Program-made: the position numbers and the translations under genes
Notes under the pieces: model-generated
What the model was told of the DNA's origin: nothing
Seen by the model: the letters and a program-made list of their open reading frames with translations, nothing else
The model's database searches: none
Source of the DNA: Rhizobium sp. ZPR4
GTDB lineage: Bacteria > Pseudomonadota > Alphaproteobacteria > Rhizobiales > Rhizobiaceae
DNA: 64,000 nt
Direction: 5' to 3'
NCBI RefSeq assembly: GCF_040215725.1
Contig: NZ_CP157972.1
Location: 1-64,000, forward strand
Part shown: positions 44,302-56,500 of the stretch, piece by piece
How positions within the stretch are numbered: position 1 is the first letter of the stretch
Layout of the letters: the number at the start of each line of letters is the position of its first letter

Positions 44302-44325
44302 AGCCCGCCTTGCGCGGGCTTTTTG
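44302..44325 (+). terminator. Intrinsic terminator
   Basis: AGCCCGC (44302-44308), a 5-base loop, GCGGGCT (44314-44320), then a TTTT run: a standard Rho-independent terminator 36 bases after the stop of the gene at 43789-44265. Confidence 0.85.
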
Positions 44326-44468
44326 CTATGCGTTCGACGCACGCACCAGTTTGCGATGTAGATCCCTCAAACGTGAGCCATCGCCTCCCAGCCCGATTCC
44401 GACTAAAGGAAGAAATGGTTCGACATCGCAATTAGCGGTAGACTTTTCTATATACGAAAGTTAATAAG

Positions 44469-44810
44469 ATGCAAGCGCAACACAAACTCATATGGCATCT
44501 CGTGAAGCAGGTCGTCGAAAGAGCCTTTCCAGAGGAAACAGCCGCTGCGCGCTTGCAGCAGGTTGCGATCCTTCTCACGATCAACGCGTTGCAGGACGAA
44601 CCCGAACCGCTGACAACGCAAAGACTTGGGGAGGTTTACGGCCTGACTGTATCGCAGACACACAAGCTCGTGACCCGGCTTGTCGAACGAGGACTGATTG
44701 AGCGGACACAGGTTCTCAACCGGCAGGGACGGGGCCATGCGTTTGCGTTGCGTGTCGTGGAAACCGAAGAGCTGCGACAATTGCGACAAGCAGTCGTTGC
44801 GAATGAATGA
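44469..44810 (+). CDS. MarR-like winged-helix regulator, 113 aa
   Basis: Small DNA-binding protein with a winged helix: LQQVAILLTINALQ, then PLTTQRLGEVYGLTVSQTHK (helix-turn-helix), then LVTRLVERGLIERTQVLNRQ and a GRGHAFALRVVE wing. It is shorter than MarR (about 140 residues) and lacks part of the dimerisation helices. The A+T-rich leader contains an imperfect palindrome (ACTTT ... AAAGT, 44442-44461) immediately before the gene, which may be an autoregulatory operator. No close target gene is obvious; the diguanylate cyclase follows 87 bases later. Confidence 0.7.
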   Translation: MQAQHKLIWHLVKQVVERAFPEETAAARLQQVAILLTINALQDEPEPLTTQRLGEVYGLTVSQTHKLVTRLVERGLIERTQVLNRQGRGHAFALRVVETEELRQLRQAVVANE

Positions 44811-44897
44811 AGGGAAGAGGCACTGAGTGCACCGCGAGACCAGGAAAGTTACGGAATTTTCGCTCTCGGAAGGGCAATCCGCTGCAATCGAAGCGAT

Positions 44898-45899
44898 TTG
44901 AGAGCGGACCGATGTGAGGCCACGGAGGACCATGCTCCCGACCCTTTTTCTTTGTTTTCGAGGCGGGTCAAATTCCACTTTGGCAGTTGGATGCTGCTGT
45001 TTTTGCTCCTCTGGACGGCAGGCGTTGGTATCGCAAACTACCGTGCCTCATTGATCGGTATCGACCTTGATCCACTGTTCATACTGCCAATATGCCTTGT
45101 CTCCTGGTATTCCAGTTTCAGAATAGGGTTGGCCGCCGCCTTTGCTTCGGCTCTGGTATCGGTTGGAACCCACCAAGAAATCTCCCCTTTGATACCGTGG
45201 GCCATGGCTGGCCTCAATCTGGCAATCCACGCGCTATCATTCATCATCATCGCCGCCGTCGTATCCCAGTTCCGCGCAGATTATGAGCGCGTGCGCTTCG
45301 TCGGTCGATGTGACTACGTCACGGGTGTCTTGAACCGCCAGGCATTCGAACAAAAAGCAGAAGAGATGTTGAGGGTGGGCCAGGCGCGGGGTTGGCCGAT
45401 GTTGCTGGTCTATCTGGATCTCGACGGCTTCAAAAGCGTGAATGATCGATATGGTCACGAGGCGGGGGACGAGGTGCTGAAACGTTTCGCGGTCGAAGGG
45501 AGAGCTGCGCTACGACGCGAAGATTGTTTTGGACGCATGGGTGGTGACGAGTTCGCATTGCTGATGAAACTGCCGTCGATAGATGAAGGGCAGGAGGTTG
45601 CGGAGAATTTGCATAGACGGTTCAGCGCGGTATTGGCGGACACTGGTCATCGGGTGACATGCAGTATGGGCGCGGTTGCGATTGAGCCATGTGTCGGGGG
45701 AGCGCCGATAGAGTATTTGATGCGCAATGTCGACGATCTCATGTATACGGCAAAGCGGGGTGGCAAGGATGGCTTGCGATATGCAAGGTGGACTTGGTCG
45801 TCAGCTTTGAGGCCGCCTCTATCTGCCGGTGATGGAGAGACACCGCCGAAATGGCCCCGGCCGAACAGGGACGCACGTCACCTTGCGGGAGGTTCATGA
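44898..45899 (+). CDS. Membrane-bound GGDEF diguanylate cyclase, up to 333 aa
   Basis: Makes cyclic di-GMP from two GTP. The N-terminal half has three or four membrane segments (SWMLLFLLLWTAGVGIANY, LFILPICLVSWY, FRIGLAAAFASALVSV, NLAIHALSFIIIAAVV). The GGDEF domain follows, with DYVTGVLNRQAFEQKAEEML at its start, LLVYLDLDGFKSVNDRYGHE, the active site RMGGDEFALL (about residue 215), and an RRED inhibitory I-site exactly five residues upstream. The start is uncertain (TTG at 44898). Cyclic di-GMP controls adhesion and secreted polymers, and the giant type I secreted protein lies 1.7 kb downstream, so a regulatory link is possible but is inference. Confidence 0.9.
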   Translation: MRADRCEATEDHAPDPFSLFSRRVKFHFGSWMLLFLLLWTAGVGIANYRASLIGIDLDPLFILPICLVSWYSSFRIGLAAAFASALVSVGTHQEISPLIPWAMAGLNLAIHALSFIIIAAVVSQFRADYERVRFVGRCDYVTGVLNRQAFEQKAEEMLRVGQARGWPMLLVYLDLDGFKSVNDRYGHEAGDEVLKRFAVEGRAALRREDCFGRMGGDEFALLMKLPSIDEGQEVAENLHRRFSAVLADTGHRVTCSMGAVAIEPCVGGAPIEYLMRNVDDLMYTAKRGGKDGLRYARWTWSSALRPPLSAGDGETPPKWPRPNRDARHLAGGS

Positions 45900-45954
45900 G
45901 AATGATCCCCGACGAGACCGTTGATCTGCTGAAACTCTGCTCTTTACCATCAGA

Positions 45955-46254
45955 ATGATTGTCGAAAGCGACGCTCAGGATAAGCAGCGCATAACGAACG
46001 CCTATCGCGATGCGCAATCGCTTATGGCGGGCTTGGATCTGGACGGACGTTCGGCTCGTCCTCGTATTGAGGCCTGCCTCGAGCGCTTCAATATTTATAA
46101 GAATGATGACGACGTGGCGGCGGCAGGCTGGATGCTGACTGCAATTCAGGAACGCGTGGCCGAGCGCAACCTTTATGGTTGGCGAAAACTCCAGGACATC
46201 GTCGATGCGGCCGTCAATGAACTGCTTTTATCTGAGAAGATGTCGCTTCATTGA
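45955..46254 (+). CDS. Small hypothetical helical protein, 99 aa
   Basis: Soluble, helical: SDAQDKQRITNAYRDAQSLM, ARPRIEACLERFNIYKNDDD, and a final LQDIVDAAVNELLLSE. The DAAVNELL motif resembles that of the protein at 43312-43530. No strong ribosome-binding site. Function unknown. Confidence 0.5.
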   Translation: MIVESDAQDKQRITNAYRDAQSLMAGLDLDGRSARPRIEACLERFNIYKNDDDVAAAGWMLTAIQERVAERNLYGWRKLQDIVDAAVNELLLSEKMSLH

Positions 46255-46948
46255 GCCGTAATCCGGCACGCATGCGGCCCCATGTTCCGAGGGAACCTCT
46301 CGAAGGCGGACGCTGAGATCGGCCGATCTTGGGCTGTCTTTGGTTGATAAAAGCCGCGTACGATTCGGATTGCTCTTGTTCTGACCTCATACAGTGGCAC
46401 ATCGCGCAACATGGAATTCAGTTTCAATTCACCTTCGCATCATTTTCGATTAATACTGGTTGAAGCGGAGTGCTTTTGATTGTGTTTCTACTACCATAAA
46501 GATTAAATTTTGCCTTTCTTCACGATTTTGTGATGTTTAGCCGACTTCCGCTACAAGTTGTATTAGACCGCGAGGCCATGTCCGCTGTCTCGAGGGACTT
46601 CTATTGTCGGGACGCCGTTGCAGCGCAACTTACTTGCAAAAGCCGTGCAATATTTCGCGTCCCGCGTCCCGACACCCAGGGTTATACGATGGCCCCTCGT
46701 TTGCGGCCTATGCAATGGCCTAAACCTTTAACGTGTATTGCTGGCCATCGTGCCACTTGCGCCGAGCTGGGCTTGTTGTAATCGATATCCGGCGGCCCGG
46801 CTTACTTAGATTGAAGATTTGAAGTGCCGGGGAGAGCGGACAGCAAGGACGGTCTACTAACATTCGATCGAATTTGAGCTGTTTTACTGTCTCTACTACA
46901 ATAAATGGCATTGACATCAACTAGTATAAGATTCTGGATATCATTGCG
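46255..46948. other. Gap upstream of the type I secretion locus
   Basis: About 690 bases, increasingly A+T-rich to the right, with only short unconvincing frames. It should carry the promoter for the small membrane protein and possibly for the giant gene. Confidence 0.4.
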
Positions 46949-47557
46949 ATGAGCAGTTTTATTTCAAAACGAGCAATATTATCTCTACTGTTTTTCGTAT
47001 TATTTTACATATCTTTCGACGTTTACGATAAAATATACAATTCAATACATCACAACAGCGACGGCGCGTATAGCTGGATATATTTTATATCTATAATATC
47101 TATAGTACTGTATTTTTCTTCCCAAGCTATTATTTGTATTTATAATAAAAAAGTGGGAGATACAATTTCTTATTTTACGGCTATACTTTTTATCTTTTAT
47201 AGTTTTATTTATTGGTATCATATTTCATATTTTGAGATGCTATTGCAGGGATATACTGTGGAACTATTCCCGCAGATTTGCTCGGCCGACGATCATGCTA
47301 AAGAGAACTCGGCAGTAATATGCTATATATACTATCGCCACTTCGGCCGAGACGCACTGGTGGTCAATCCAAGCGATGAAATGGCACGCCCGATTAAGCG
47401 CTGGTCTCGAAATTTGCTCAGCAATTTGGAGGGAGAAAATAAAATTATAGTTGCAAGCCCAAACATTACATCTGACGTGACGCCTGTGGAGGTGTGCACC
47501 TTCTCCAATACTACACATGTAGCTGGTCACGTATATGTCGTATCACCGCGTTGCTGA
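46949..47557 (+). CDS. A+T-rich membrane protein of unknown function, 202 aa
   Basis: Three hydrophobic segments lie in the first half (LSLLFFVLFYISFDVY, WIYFISIISIVLYFSSQAII and SYFTAILFIFYSFIYWY), followed by about 110 soluble residues with four Cys (QICSADD, AVICYIYY, EVCTFS and a C-terminal Cys). The base composition is far more A+T-rich than anything nearby. It lies 39 bases upstream of the giant gene in the same direction, so it may be its partner, for example an assembly, processing or immunity factor for the Hint-bearing protein. No family recognised. Confidence 0.55.
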   Translation: MSSFISKRAILSLLFFVLFYISFDVYDKIYNSIHHNSDGAYSWIYFISIISIVLYFSSQAIICIYNKKVGDTISYFTAILFIFYSFIYWYHISYFEMLLQGYTVELFPQICSADDHAKENSAVICYIYYRHFGRDALVVNPSDEMARPIKRWSRNLLSNLEGENKIIVASPNITSDVTPVEVCTFSNTTHVAGHVYVVSPRC

Positions 47558-47596
47558 AAAAATATTATATTACTGTAATATAACGAGGTTAGAATT

Positions 47597-50500
47597 ATGG
47601 CGAACAATAGCGTGTTCTATGTTTTAAATAAGCTAAACCAGCTTGTTCCGGCAAAGCTATTGACGGACGAAAACGGCAATGGAATTGTGAATCCAAACGC
47701 CGGCGTCAATCCGCTATATTCTGCACCTTATGTCCAATACTATGATTCCGCTGGTAATGTGATCCCGGAATCGCAGGTGAACCCGGGGAATTTCTTAGTT
47801 GTTCCCCTTAATTTTTCAGTGAACTCGTCCGTGGAATTTGCCAAATCCGTTCAGGCCGCCGAGTACGGTCCAACTGGGTTGCCCTGGCATCCGCTCAACG
47901 GTGTGGAGGCAGCCGTCGACAAAATGATCGCGGCTTATGTCGGGAGTGGTTCTCAGAATCTTCAAACGACTTACCAAAGAGACCTAAATGGCGATATGAC
48001 CGTGAACGGCAGTGACGTGCCAATGTTTCAAGATGCCACTTCCTATGGTTTAGGCATCGCGTCGACGTTGTCAGGCTTCGGGTATCTGTCCGCCGAGCTT
48101 GCAGGCACAATCTACGGTGCAAAGACGCAGTTTCGAAACAACGTTCTATCATTTTCAGAAGCGGCGGCGAACAACTCAAGAAACATGAATTCTATTGCAG
48201 CAGGTGGGACATATGCGAGTTCCAAGCTCATGGATGGAATTCAACCACCGGATCCGCCGCCATTTTGTTTTGCGGCAGGGACGTTGGTTAGAACCAGTTC
48301 CGTCGAACAAACGCCGATCGAATGTATTCAAATAGGGGATCTCGTTTCCGCATTTGACAGTAATAAACTTCACAATGGCCCTCGGTTCGAAACGCGTCGA
48401 GTCTCCCGCCTATTTCACAATGTTACCACGGAATGGCTCATTCTTTCCTCCGGCCTGACCGTCACGCCTGGCCATCAATTCGTCAACGAGTTTGGTCTGT
48501 TCGAGCGCATTGACACAATTGTTGCACGTCACGGAAAGGTCATGCGCTCCGACGGCGGTATCGAGAGGGTGACGGCGGAGCGTATTGTCTATTCGGACGC
48601 AACTCGTCACCTTTATGAGGAGGCCGAAGAGTTTGCTTCAGCTTGCTTTGGTAATATCGCGTTGCAGCCGGAAGAAACTCGGGGATGGCGAACATACAAT
48701 ATTGAGGTTGAGGACTTACATACATATGTGGCGGGCGGACTTCTGGTTCATAACGACAGTCTTGGCGACCTGGTCTCGGCAGAGGCGCAATTCCAGAATA
48801 TCTACGGGACCCCTTTCGACCCAGACGACACGACTGAAGTACAGCAACTTTCTGAGGACATTAAGGACAATGTCATCGATGGCGGCGTCCTAGCGACTTC
48901 GATCGGGCCAGATGGTAATACCGCGGTTTTGCAGAGCCGTCTTGTGTCGGACCATGAAAAAGTGGTTGGCCGGACAAGTGAGGCAAATGGGGGCACCACT
49001 TTTGTCGATTCTTATGGTGATCAGATTTTGGTCAATCAGGAGCAGCAGGAGGTTAGCGAAACCATTGCTGACGGGCAAGGTGGCACAATAACCATCACCT
49101 ATGGTTATGCGGCAGATGGAACTCAGTTTGTAGAAAGCCAAGTCGATCGAGATAGTGGAGGCAAAATCACAACAAGCATAACCAATGCCGCCGATCCGAA
49201 TTCTGGTACCATTCAATTGTCGAGTGATGTCACTTACGATGGCAATGGCATAAAGATCGGTGATGTAACCACGGATGTTAATGGCAACATCGTCAGCGAT
49301 AGCGAATATAACTCAGACGGGTCCAGTACTCATTATGCCTATGGTGCGGACGGATCTTTCACCGTTACGACGAACGATGGGGGCGGTGCTCAGACAAGCC
49401 AAGCGCAATATAGTAACGCGGGTGTCGAAAAGTCTGAGAATGATTATTCCAACAACATTCTCGTCGCTTCCGACACTTTCGATAGCACAACGGGAAACCT
49501 CACCCAGTCTTCACAATACGATCCTGTAACTGGCGTCGAGTTGTCTAGTGAACAGTTCAATTATGACACCGATGGCGTCGAGACCGGGGAAACTATCACT
49601 GGTTCGGTGAATCCGATCGATCACTCCATAACGAACGCTATCGCCGGTGCTGCCGGGATATTGGCAAGTGTAGGTGTCTCTTCAAATCAGTTGCTTAACG
49701 ATATCAACCTGCAGGGCGGCGGCGGAGATACATCGCAGCTTTTCTCCGGGGTGACGTCTCCGACGTCCCCAATTCTCATCTGGGATTTGAATCCATCCTC
49801 GGACAATTCGCCTGTCGCTGCCTCCGAGACCCCATTCGACGACTTCAACACGTCATCAGATGATCCGACTTCAGACTCTGGGTCTTCGTCTTTCACGCCT
49901 GGCTACGAAAACTCCCCGGGAAGCGACCCGAGCGATGGTAGATCTCCGCTCGGTTCGGGATCGCTCACGCTCCCGTCACAATCGGAGACCGTTGGCGAGC
50001 AATTCGACGACTTCGTCAGCGAGTTGAACAACGTTTATACTGGAAATGTCTACTTTCTTTCGCCCGACGATTCCAAGGTATTGACGCCACAACAATACGA
50101 AGCGCTGGACCCCAGCGATCAGGTCTATACGGCCGCCTTTGCGCAGAGCTCAGGCGATGGTATGGAATACCGTCCGATGTTCGAGCTCGAGAGCGCCTTT
50201 AACGAGGTTCTGTCGATGGCCGGTGACGTCCAATCGTATCTCAGTGACTCCTCGAACCCGAGCGCGTCCTTCGACGGGATCATCGAGTCGACCTATCAGG
50301 ATATCGTCGAGCCCTATGACGGCGCCTATACAGGCCCGAGTAGTCCTTCGGATGAGGGTGTCTACGAGTCGCCGATCTTCAGCTTTGTCTCGGAGGCGAT
50401 GAGTGACGACGGCTCTCAGTTTTACAGTTCGGCCTATGATGAGCCTCAGTATTTTTCGGACTACTTCGACGGCACTGACACGTCGAGCGGGAGCGATGAC

Positions 50501-53500
50501 GACATTTTCTCGACCGTCTTCAGCTACTCGTCCGACGATTCCGGTTATGATTTTTCCTCAAGCGACGATGACGTCAATTGGGGCGACATCGGGGGGAGCG
50601 GCGGCGACTACGGATTTGATGACAGCAGCTTCTACGACGATTTTGGTTTTGATTTTCCTCTGGTCCTGAACCTTTCGGGCAAGCAAGTTCATACGGTCAA
50701 CGAAAAGGTCGCAAACGTCCATTTCGACGTCACCGGCAAGGGGTCTCAAGTACCGACCGGCTGGATCACCTCCGACGAAGGTTTCCTGGTTGTCGATCCC
50801 AACGGTGAGAACATATCCAGCGGCGCCCAATGGGTTCCATCGTTTGCCTCGCTCCAGAAGTACGATCTCAATCACGACAACATCCTGACCGCCAAGGAGG
50901 CGGATATCGCCGGCATCAAGGTCTGGATCGACAAGAATTCTGACGGTGTGACGCAATCCGGTGAACTGTTCACGCTCGCGGCCCTGGGGATTTCGTCCAT
51001 CAATTTGAAGGCGACGATCACCGGTGCTTACGACAACGGAAACTTCATTGCGAATGACTCGTCCTTTACCTGGTCGAACGGCAGCACCGGCGACATCGCT
51101 GACACCTACTTGATGAATGGCGCCACCAGCGTTGGAAACGTTGCCTACAAGACGTCCGGCAGCACGACAACGATTGCCGCTGATGGGACCGTGACCGAGG
51201 TCCTGAACGGATCGAGCATGGCAATCGATATGGGCGCGAGCGGCGTTGGTTCGGTGATCGACAAAGGCACCGGCAATATCATTGCTGCCGGTAATGCCGC
51301 CAATGCGACGATCGTCGGTGGCGCAAATTCTATGCTTGAAGCATCGTCGGCTGCCAAAGCGACGATCACCGGGGGCTCGAATTCTAAGATTTTCGGGGGC
51401 TCCGGCACGGATTTCCTCATCGCCCGTTATAATGGTACGTCGGTTACAACCGGAACAGGTACGAATAGCGTTGAGATCGACAGCGACAGCAACACCATCA
51501 ATGCTTCTGTTGGTGTTGCCACGATTACACTGGATGGCACCTCAAATGCAGTCCAGGTGGGCAATAACACAAATGCGGACATCATCGTCAATGCGTCCGG
51601 AAACTCCATAGCAGGCAACAACGCCAAAGTGACCGTTTCCGACAGGGTCGCCCTCACGCTGAGCGGGAACAGCGAGAGAGTTTCGGAAGGAAAATTGGCG
51701 GATCTGACCGCCACTGGTTCCGGAGTATCAGTTGATATGACCGGATCTTCGTCGCTTGCCAGCCTGAATTCAGGAACGGTGATTGTTGAAGCAAATGTTT
51801 CCGCAGCCACCGTGCGAGGCAACAACAATGCAGTGACGGCGCTTGGCTTTGGCACGTTGTTAAGCCTTGCAGGGAAAAGCGAGACCGTACAGATCACTGA
51901 TGGATCTGTGAAAATGGCATCGAATGCGTCCGCAACCGTGAACGGCACGACCAACAGCATTAGCGAAATCGGCACTGACGCGATTAGTTCAAGCGCTAGC
52001 GACGATAGTCTTAGCGTTTCGGGTAACGGAAACACAGCGACGCTTGGCGGCGGCACTGTCACACTAGCTGGAAGTGCTGGTCTCACTCTGACCGGCAACG
52101 GAATTTCCGTGTTCGAGGTTGGCAGCGATACCCTGAACGCGACCGGAAGCGGAGATCTGCTCGATATCCAGGGCTCCGGCAACAGCGCCACCATTTCCAA
52201 CGCCGCTGTAACGGTTGAAAACAGTGCCGCCGCATCGATCTCCGGGAGCGGTAATTCGCTCGCTGTGCTTGGTGAGGCGACAATTACGACCTCAGGGACG
52301 GGTGACACGTTTGACGTCTATTTTGGTGGAAATGATATCACCGCCAACAATGCAAATATGATCGTTGAGCAGTTGGCCACGGCAACGGTTCGCGGCAACA
52401 ACCTCACAGCGACACTCGCCGGGAACGACATTGTCACCTTCACTGGATCGTCGACTAGAGCTGATGTCCGCGGAACGACCAGCAGCGTGACAGTTTCGTC
52501 CGGATTCATCGCCTTGGAGGAAGATGCGTCGGCATCAATCACAGGCAATGGAGATCAAATCTCGGAAGGTGGTGGTAACGCCCTGATCGTCACCGGAAAT
52601 AGCGATACACTCGATGTGAGTGGACTGGGCAATACGGCGACTCTGGGCAATGGCGTAGTGATCATGGAAGTGGGCTCGGCCTTGGGTCTGTCCGGCAGTT
52701 CCGACTCGATCACCGAGAATGCCAATGGGACGCTGCTCGCGAGTGGCACCAACATTTCGGTCGACGTTACGGGATCGAATGCTGTTGCAACGCTAGCGAG
52801 CGGTGTTGTCACTGTCGAGGCCAATCTGGCCACGGTAACCATCAACGGCAACTCGGATACGATCATAGAGAAAGCGTCTTCGCTCATCGCTGCAACGGGT
52901 ACGGGTGTCACGCTCCATATCGTAGGCTCAAACGCCGGCGCGACATTGACAAATGGTTCGGTTGAGATAGCTGGCGGCGTGGCCGGCGTAACGATCAGCG
53001 GTAATTCGGATTCGATTGTAGCGGATCAAACCGGTGACAGTTTGACAATTGCCGGCGCGAATGATGCGGTCACTCTCAACGCCGGAGCACTGATCCTTTC
53101 GAACGGCGCCTCGGCTTCGTTGAACGGTGGCCTTGATACGATCACGGAGCAGGGAAATTCCGCCGTTAGCTCGACCGGAGCGAATAATAGTTTGATTGTG
53201 TCAGGAGCTGCGAATGTGGCCACGCTTGCCGGTGGCGCCGCCGCGCTGCAAGGCGGTGCGGGTCTCTTGCTCTACGGAAACAATATCTCGATCACGGAGC
53301 GAGGCAACGGCACGGTGATTACCAGTGGCTCGGGGGAAGTCCTGGATGCAAGTGGTATCGGCAATAGCGCCACGATCGGCAGCGGAACAATTGCGGTTGA
53401 AGCTGGAGGTGCGCTGACGGTTACTGGCAATATGGATGCCATCACCGAACTGGGCAACGCCACGATCAATTCCACCGGCACCGGTGACACCCTTGTTGTC

Positions 53501-56500
53501 TCCGGAACAGGTAACGTAGCAACGCTGGCGGGCGGGCGAGTGACGGTACGGAATGGCGGAGGAGTCACGCTTTATGGCGATAACTTTGCCATTACCGAGC
53601 AGGGAAACAGCTCTGCCGTTACAAGCGGCGCGGGCGAGATTTTGGATGCCAATGGAGCCGGCAATAGTGCGACCATCAATGGCGGAATGGTCACCATCGA
53701 AGCTGGCGGAGTTCTGTCGCTGACCGGTAATGCAAATGCGATCACCGAGCTCGGCGACGGGACGATTACCTCGGCGGGCATTGGCGATAGCCTCGTCGTG
53801 TCGGGTACGGGTAATGTGGCGACGCTGACGGGCGGACTGGTGACCGTGCAGAATGGCGGCGGCGTGACGTTATACGGGGATGGTTTCTCAATCGTAGAGC
53901 AGGGCAATGGTTCTGTGGTCACCAGCGGCGCTGAAGAAGTGCTGGATGCTAGAGGTACTGGCAACAGCGCTACCGTCGGCAACGGAACCATTACCATTGA
54001 GGTTGGTGGCGGTCTGACCCTGACGGGCAACAGTGATGCAATTACTGAACTTGGCAATGCCACGGTGACTTCCACGGGTACGGGCGACAGCCTGGTCGTA
54101 TTGGGGACCGGCAATGTCGCGACGCTGTCGGGCGGATCGGTGACGGTGCAGAATGGCGCTGGCGTCACGCTTTACGGTAACGATTTTTCCATCACCGAGC
54201 AGGGTAGCAGTTCTGCGATCACAAGCGGCACCGGCGAAACATTGGACGTCTTTGGGACGGGCAACGCGGCGACGCTCGGCGGCGGCGCCGTAACCGTCGA
54301 GGCAGGTGCCGGCCTTGTGTTGACCGGCAACACGGATGCAGTCACTGAGCTTGGGAATGCGACGATCACGTCGACGGGCACCGGCGACAGCCTGGTTGTT
54401 TCGGGCACCGGCAATGTGGCGACCCTGACCGGCGGACCAGTGACGGTTCAAATCGGCGGCGGCGTGACACTGCATGGCAACAATTTTGCCATCACCGAGC
54501 AGGGCAATGGTTCTGCGATCACCAGCGGTACGGGCGAAAGCCTGGACGTCTTCGGGGCCGGTAACACAGCGACGCTGAACAGCGGTCCGGTTACGATCGA
54601 GGCAGGTGCCGGGCTGACGCTGACGGGTAGTTCTGACACGATCACCGAGAATGCCAATGGTACGGTCGTGACGAGCGGCACCGGGATCTCGGTCGATATG
54701 ATTGGCTCCGGCGCGGCCGCGACAGTTGCCAGTGGCACGGTCAAGCTCGAGAGCGGTGTGACCGGAGCGACGGTCAAGGGTAATTCCAATACGATCACCG
54801 CCCTCGGGACCGGCGATGATCTGACGCTCGCTGGTACCAACGAAGCCGTGACGATGAGTGGTGGGACACTGACCCTCGCGGCAAGCGCGACGGCGACGTT
54901 GACCGGTAACACGGACGCCATCACCGAGCTCGGAAACGCCACGGTCACCTCGACGGGCACGGGCGACAGCCTTGTGGTATCAGGCGTAGGCAATGTGGCA
55001 ACGCTAACCGGCGGCCCGGTGACGGTTCAGACCGGTGCGGGAGTCACGCTGCACGGCAACAATTTTGCCATCACGGAGCAGGGCAATGGTTCCGTCATTA
55101 CCAGCGGCACCGGCGAAACCCTGGATGTCTTCGGCACCGGCAACACGGCGACCTTGAGCGGCGGACCTGTCACGATCGAAGCGGGTGCCGGGCTGACGCT
55201 GACAGGCAGCTCGGATGCGGTCACCGAAAATGCCAATGGCACGGTGGTCACAAGCGGCACCGGTATCTCCGTCGATATGGTGGGATCCGGCGCAGCCGCG
55301 ACCGTTGCCAGTGGCACGGTCAAGCTTGAGAGCGGTGTGACCGGAGCGACGGTGACAGGCAATTCTAATACGATCACGGCGCTCGGGGTCGGTGACGGCC
55401 TGACCATCGCAGGAACCAACGAAGCAGTATCGATGAGCAGCGGGGCTCTGACGCTTGCTGCAAGCGCGACCGCGACACTGACTGGCAACACGGATGCGAT
55501 TACCGAGCTTGGAAGTGCAACGGTGATGTCGACAGGCACGGGCGATAGCCTGGTTGTGTCTGGCTTGGGCAACGTGGCGACGCTGACGGGTGGACCTGTG
55601 ACGGTTCAGGCCGGTGCAGGTGTCACGCTGCACGGCAACAACTTCGCCATCACGGAGCAGGGCAATGGTTCCGTCATCACCAGCGGCACTGGTGAGACCC
55701 TCGATGTCTTTGGAACCGGCAACACCGCAACCATGAGCAGCGGCCCGGTTACGATCGAGGCAGGTGCCGGGCTGACGCTGACGGGTAGTTCTGACACGAT
55801 CACCGAGAATGCCAATGGTACGGTCGTGACGAGCGGCACCGGGATCTCGGTCGATATGATTGGCTCCGGCGCTACGGCAACCGTTGCCGGCGGCACGGTC
55901 AAGCTCGAGAGCGGTGTGACCGGAGCGACGGTCAAGGGTAATTCCAATACGATCACCGCCCTCGGGACCGGCGATGATCTGACGCTCGCTGGTACCAACG
56001 AAGCCGTGACGATGAGTGGTGGGACACTGACCCTCGCGGCAAGCGCGACGGCGACGTTGACCGGTAACACGGACGCCATCACCGAGCTCGGAAACGCCAC
56101 GGTCACCTCGACGGGCACCGGCGACAGCCTGGTTGTTTCGGGCACCGGCAATGTGGCGACGCTGACCGGCGGACCTGTGACGGTTCAAATCGGTGGCGGC
56201 GTCACGCTGCATGGCAACAATTTTGCCATCACCGAGCAGGGCAATGGTTCTGCGATCACCAGCGGTACGGGCGAAAGCCTGGACGTCTTCGGGGTCGGTA
56301 ACACAGCGACGCTGAGCAGCGGTCCGGTTACGATCGAGGCAGGCGCCGGGCTGACGCTGACGGGTAGTTCTGACACGATCACCGAGAATGCCAATGGTAC
56401 GGTTGTGACGAGCGGCGCCGGGATCTCGGTCGATATGATTGGCTCCGGCGCAGCCGCGACCGTTGCCAGTGGCACGGTCAAGCTCGAGAGCGGTGTGACC

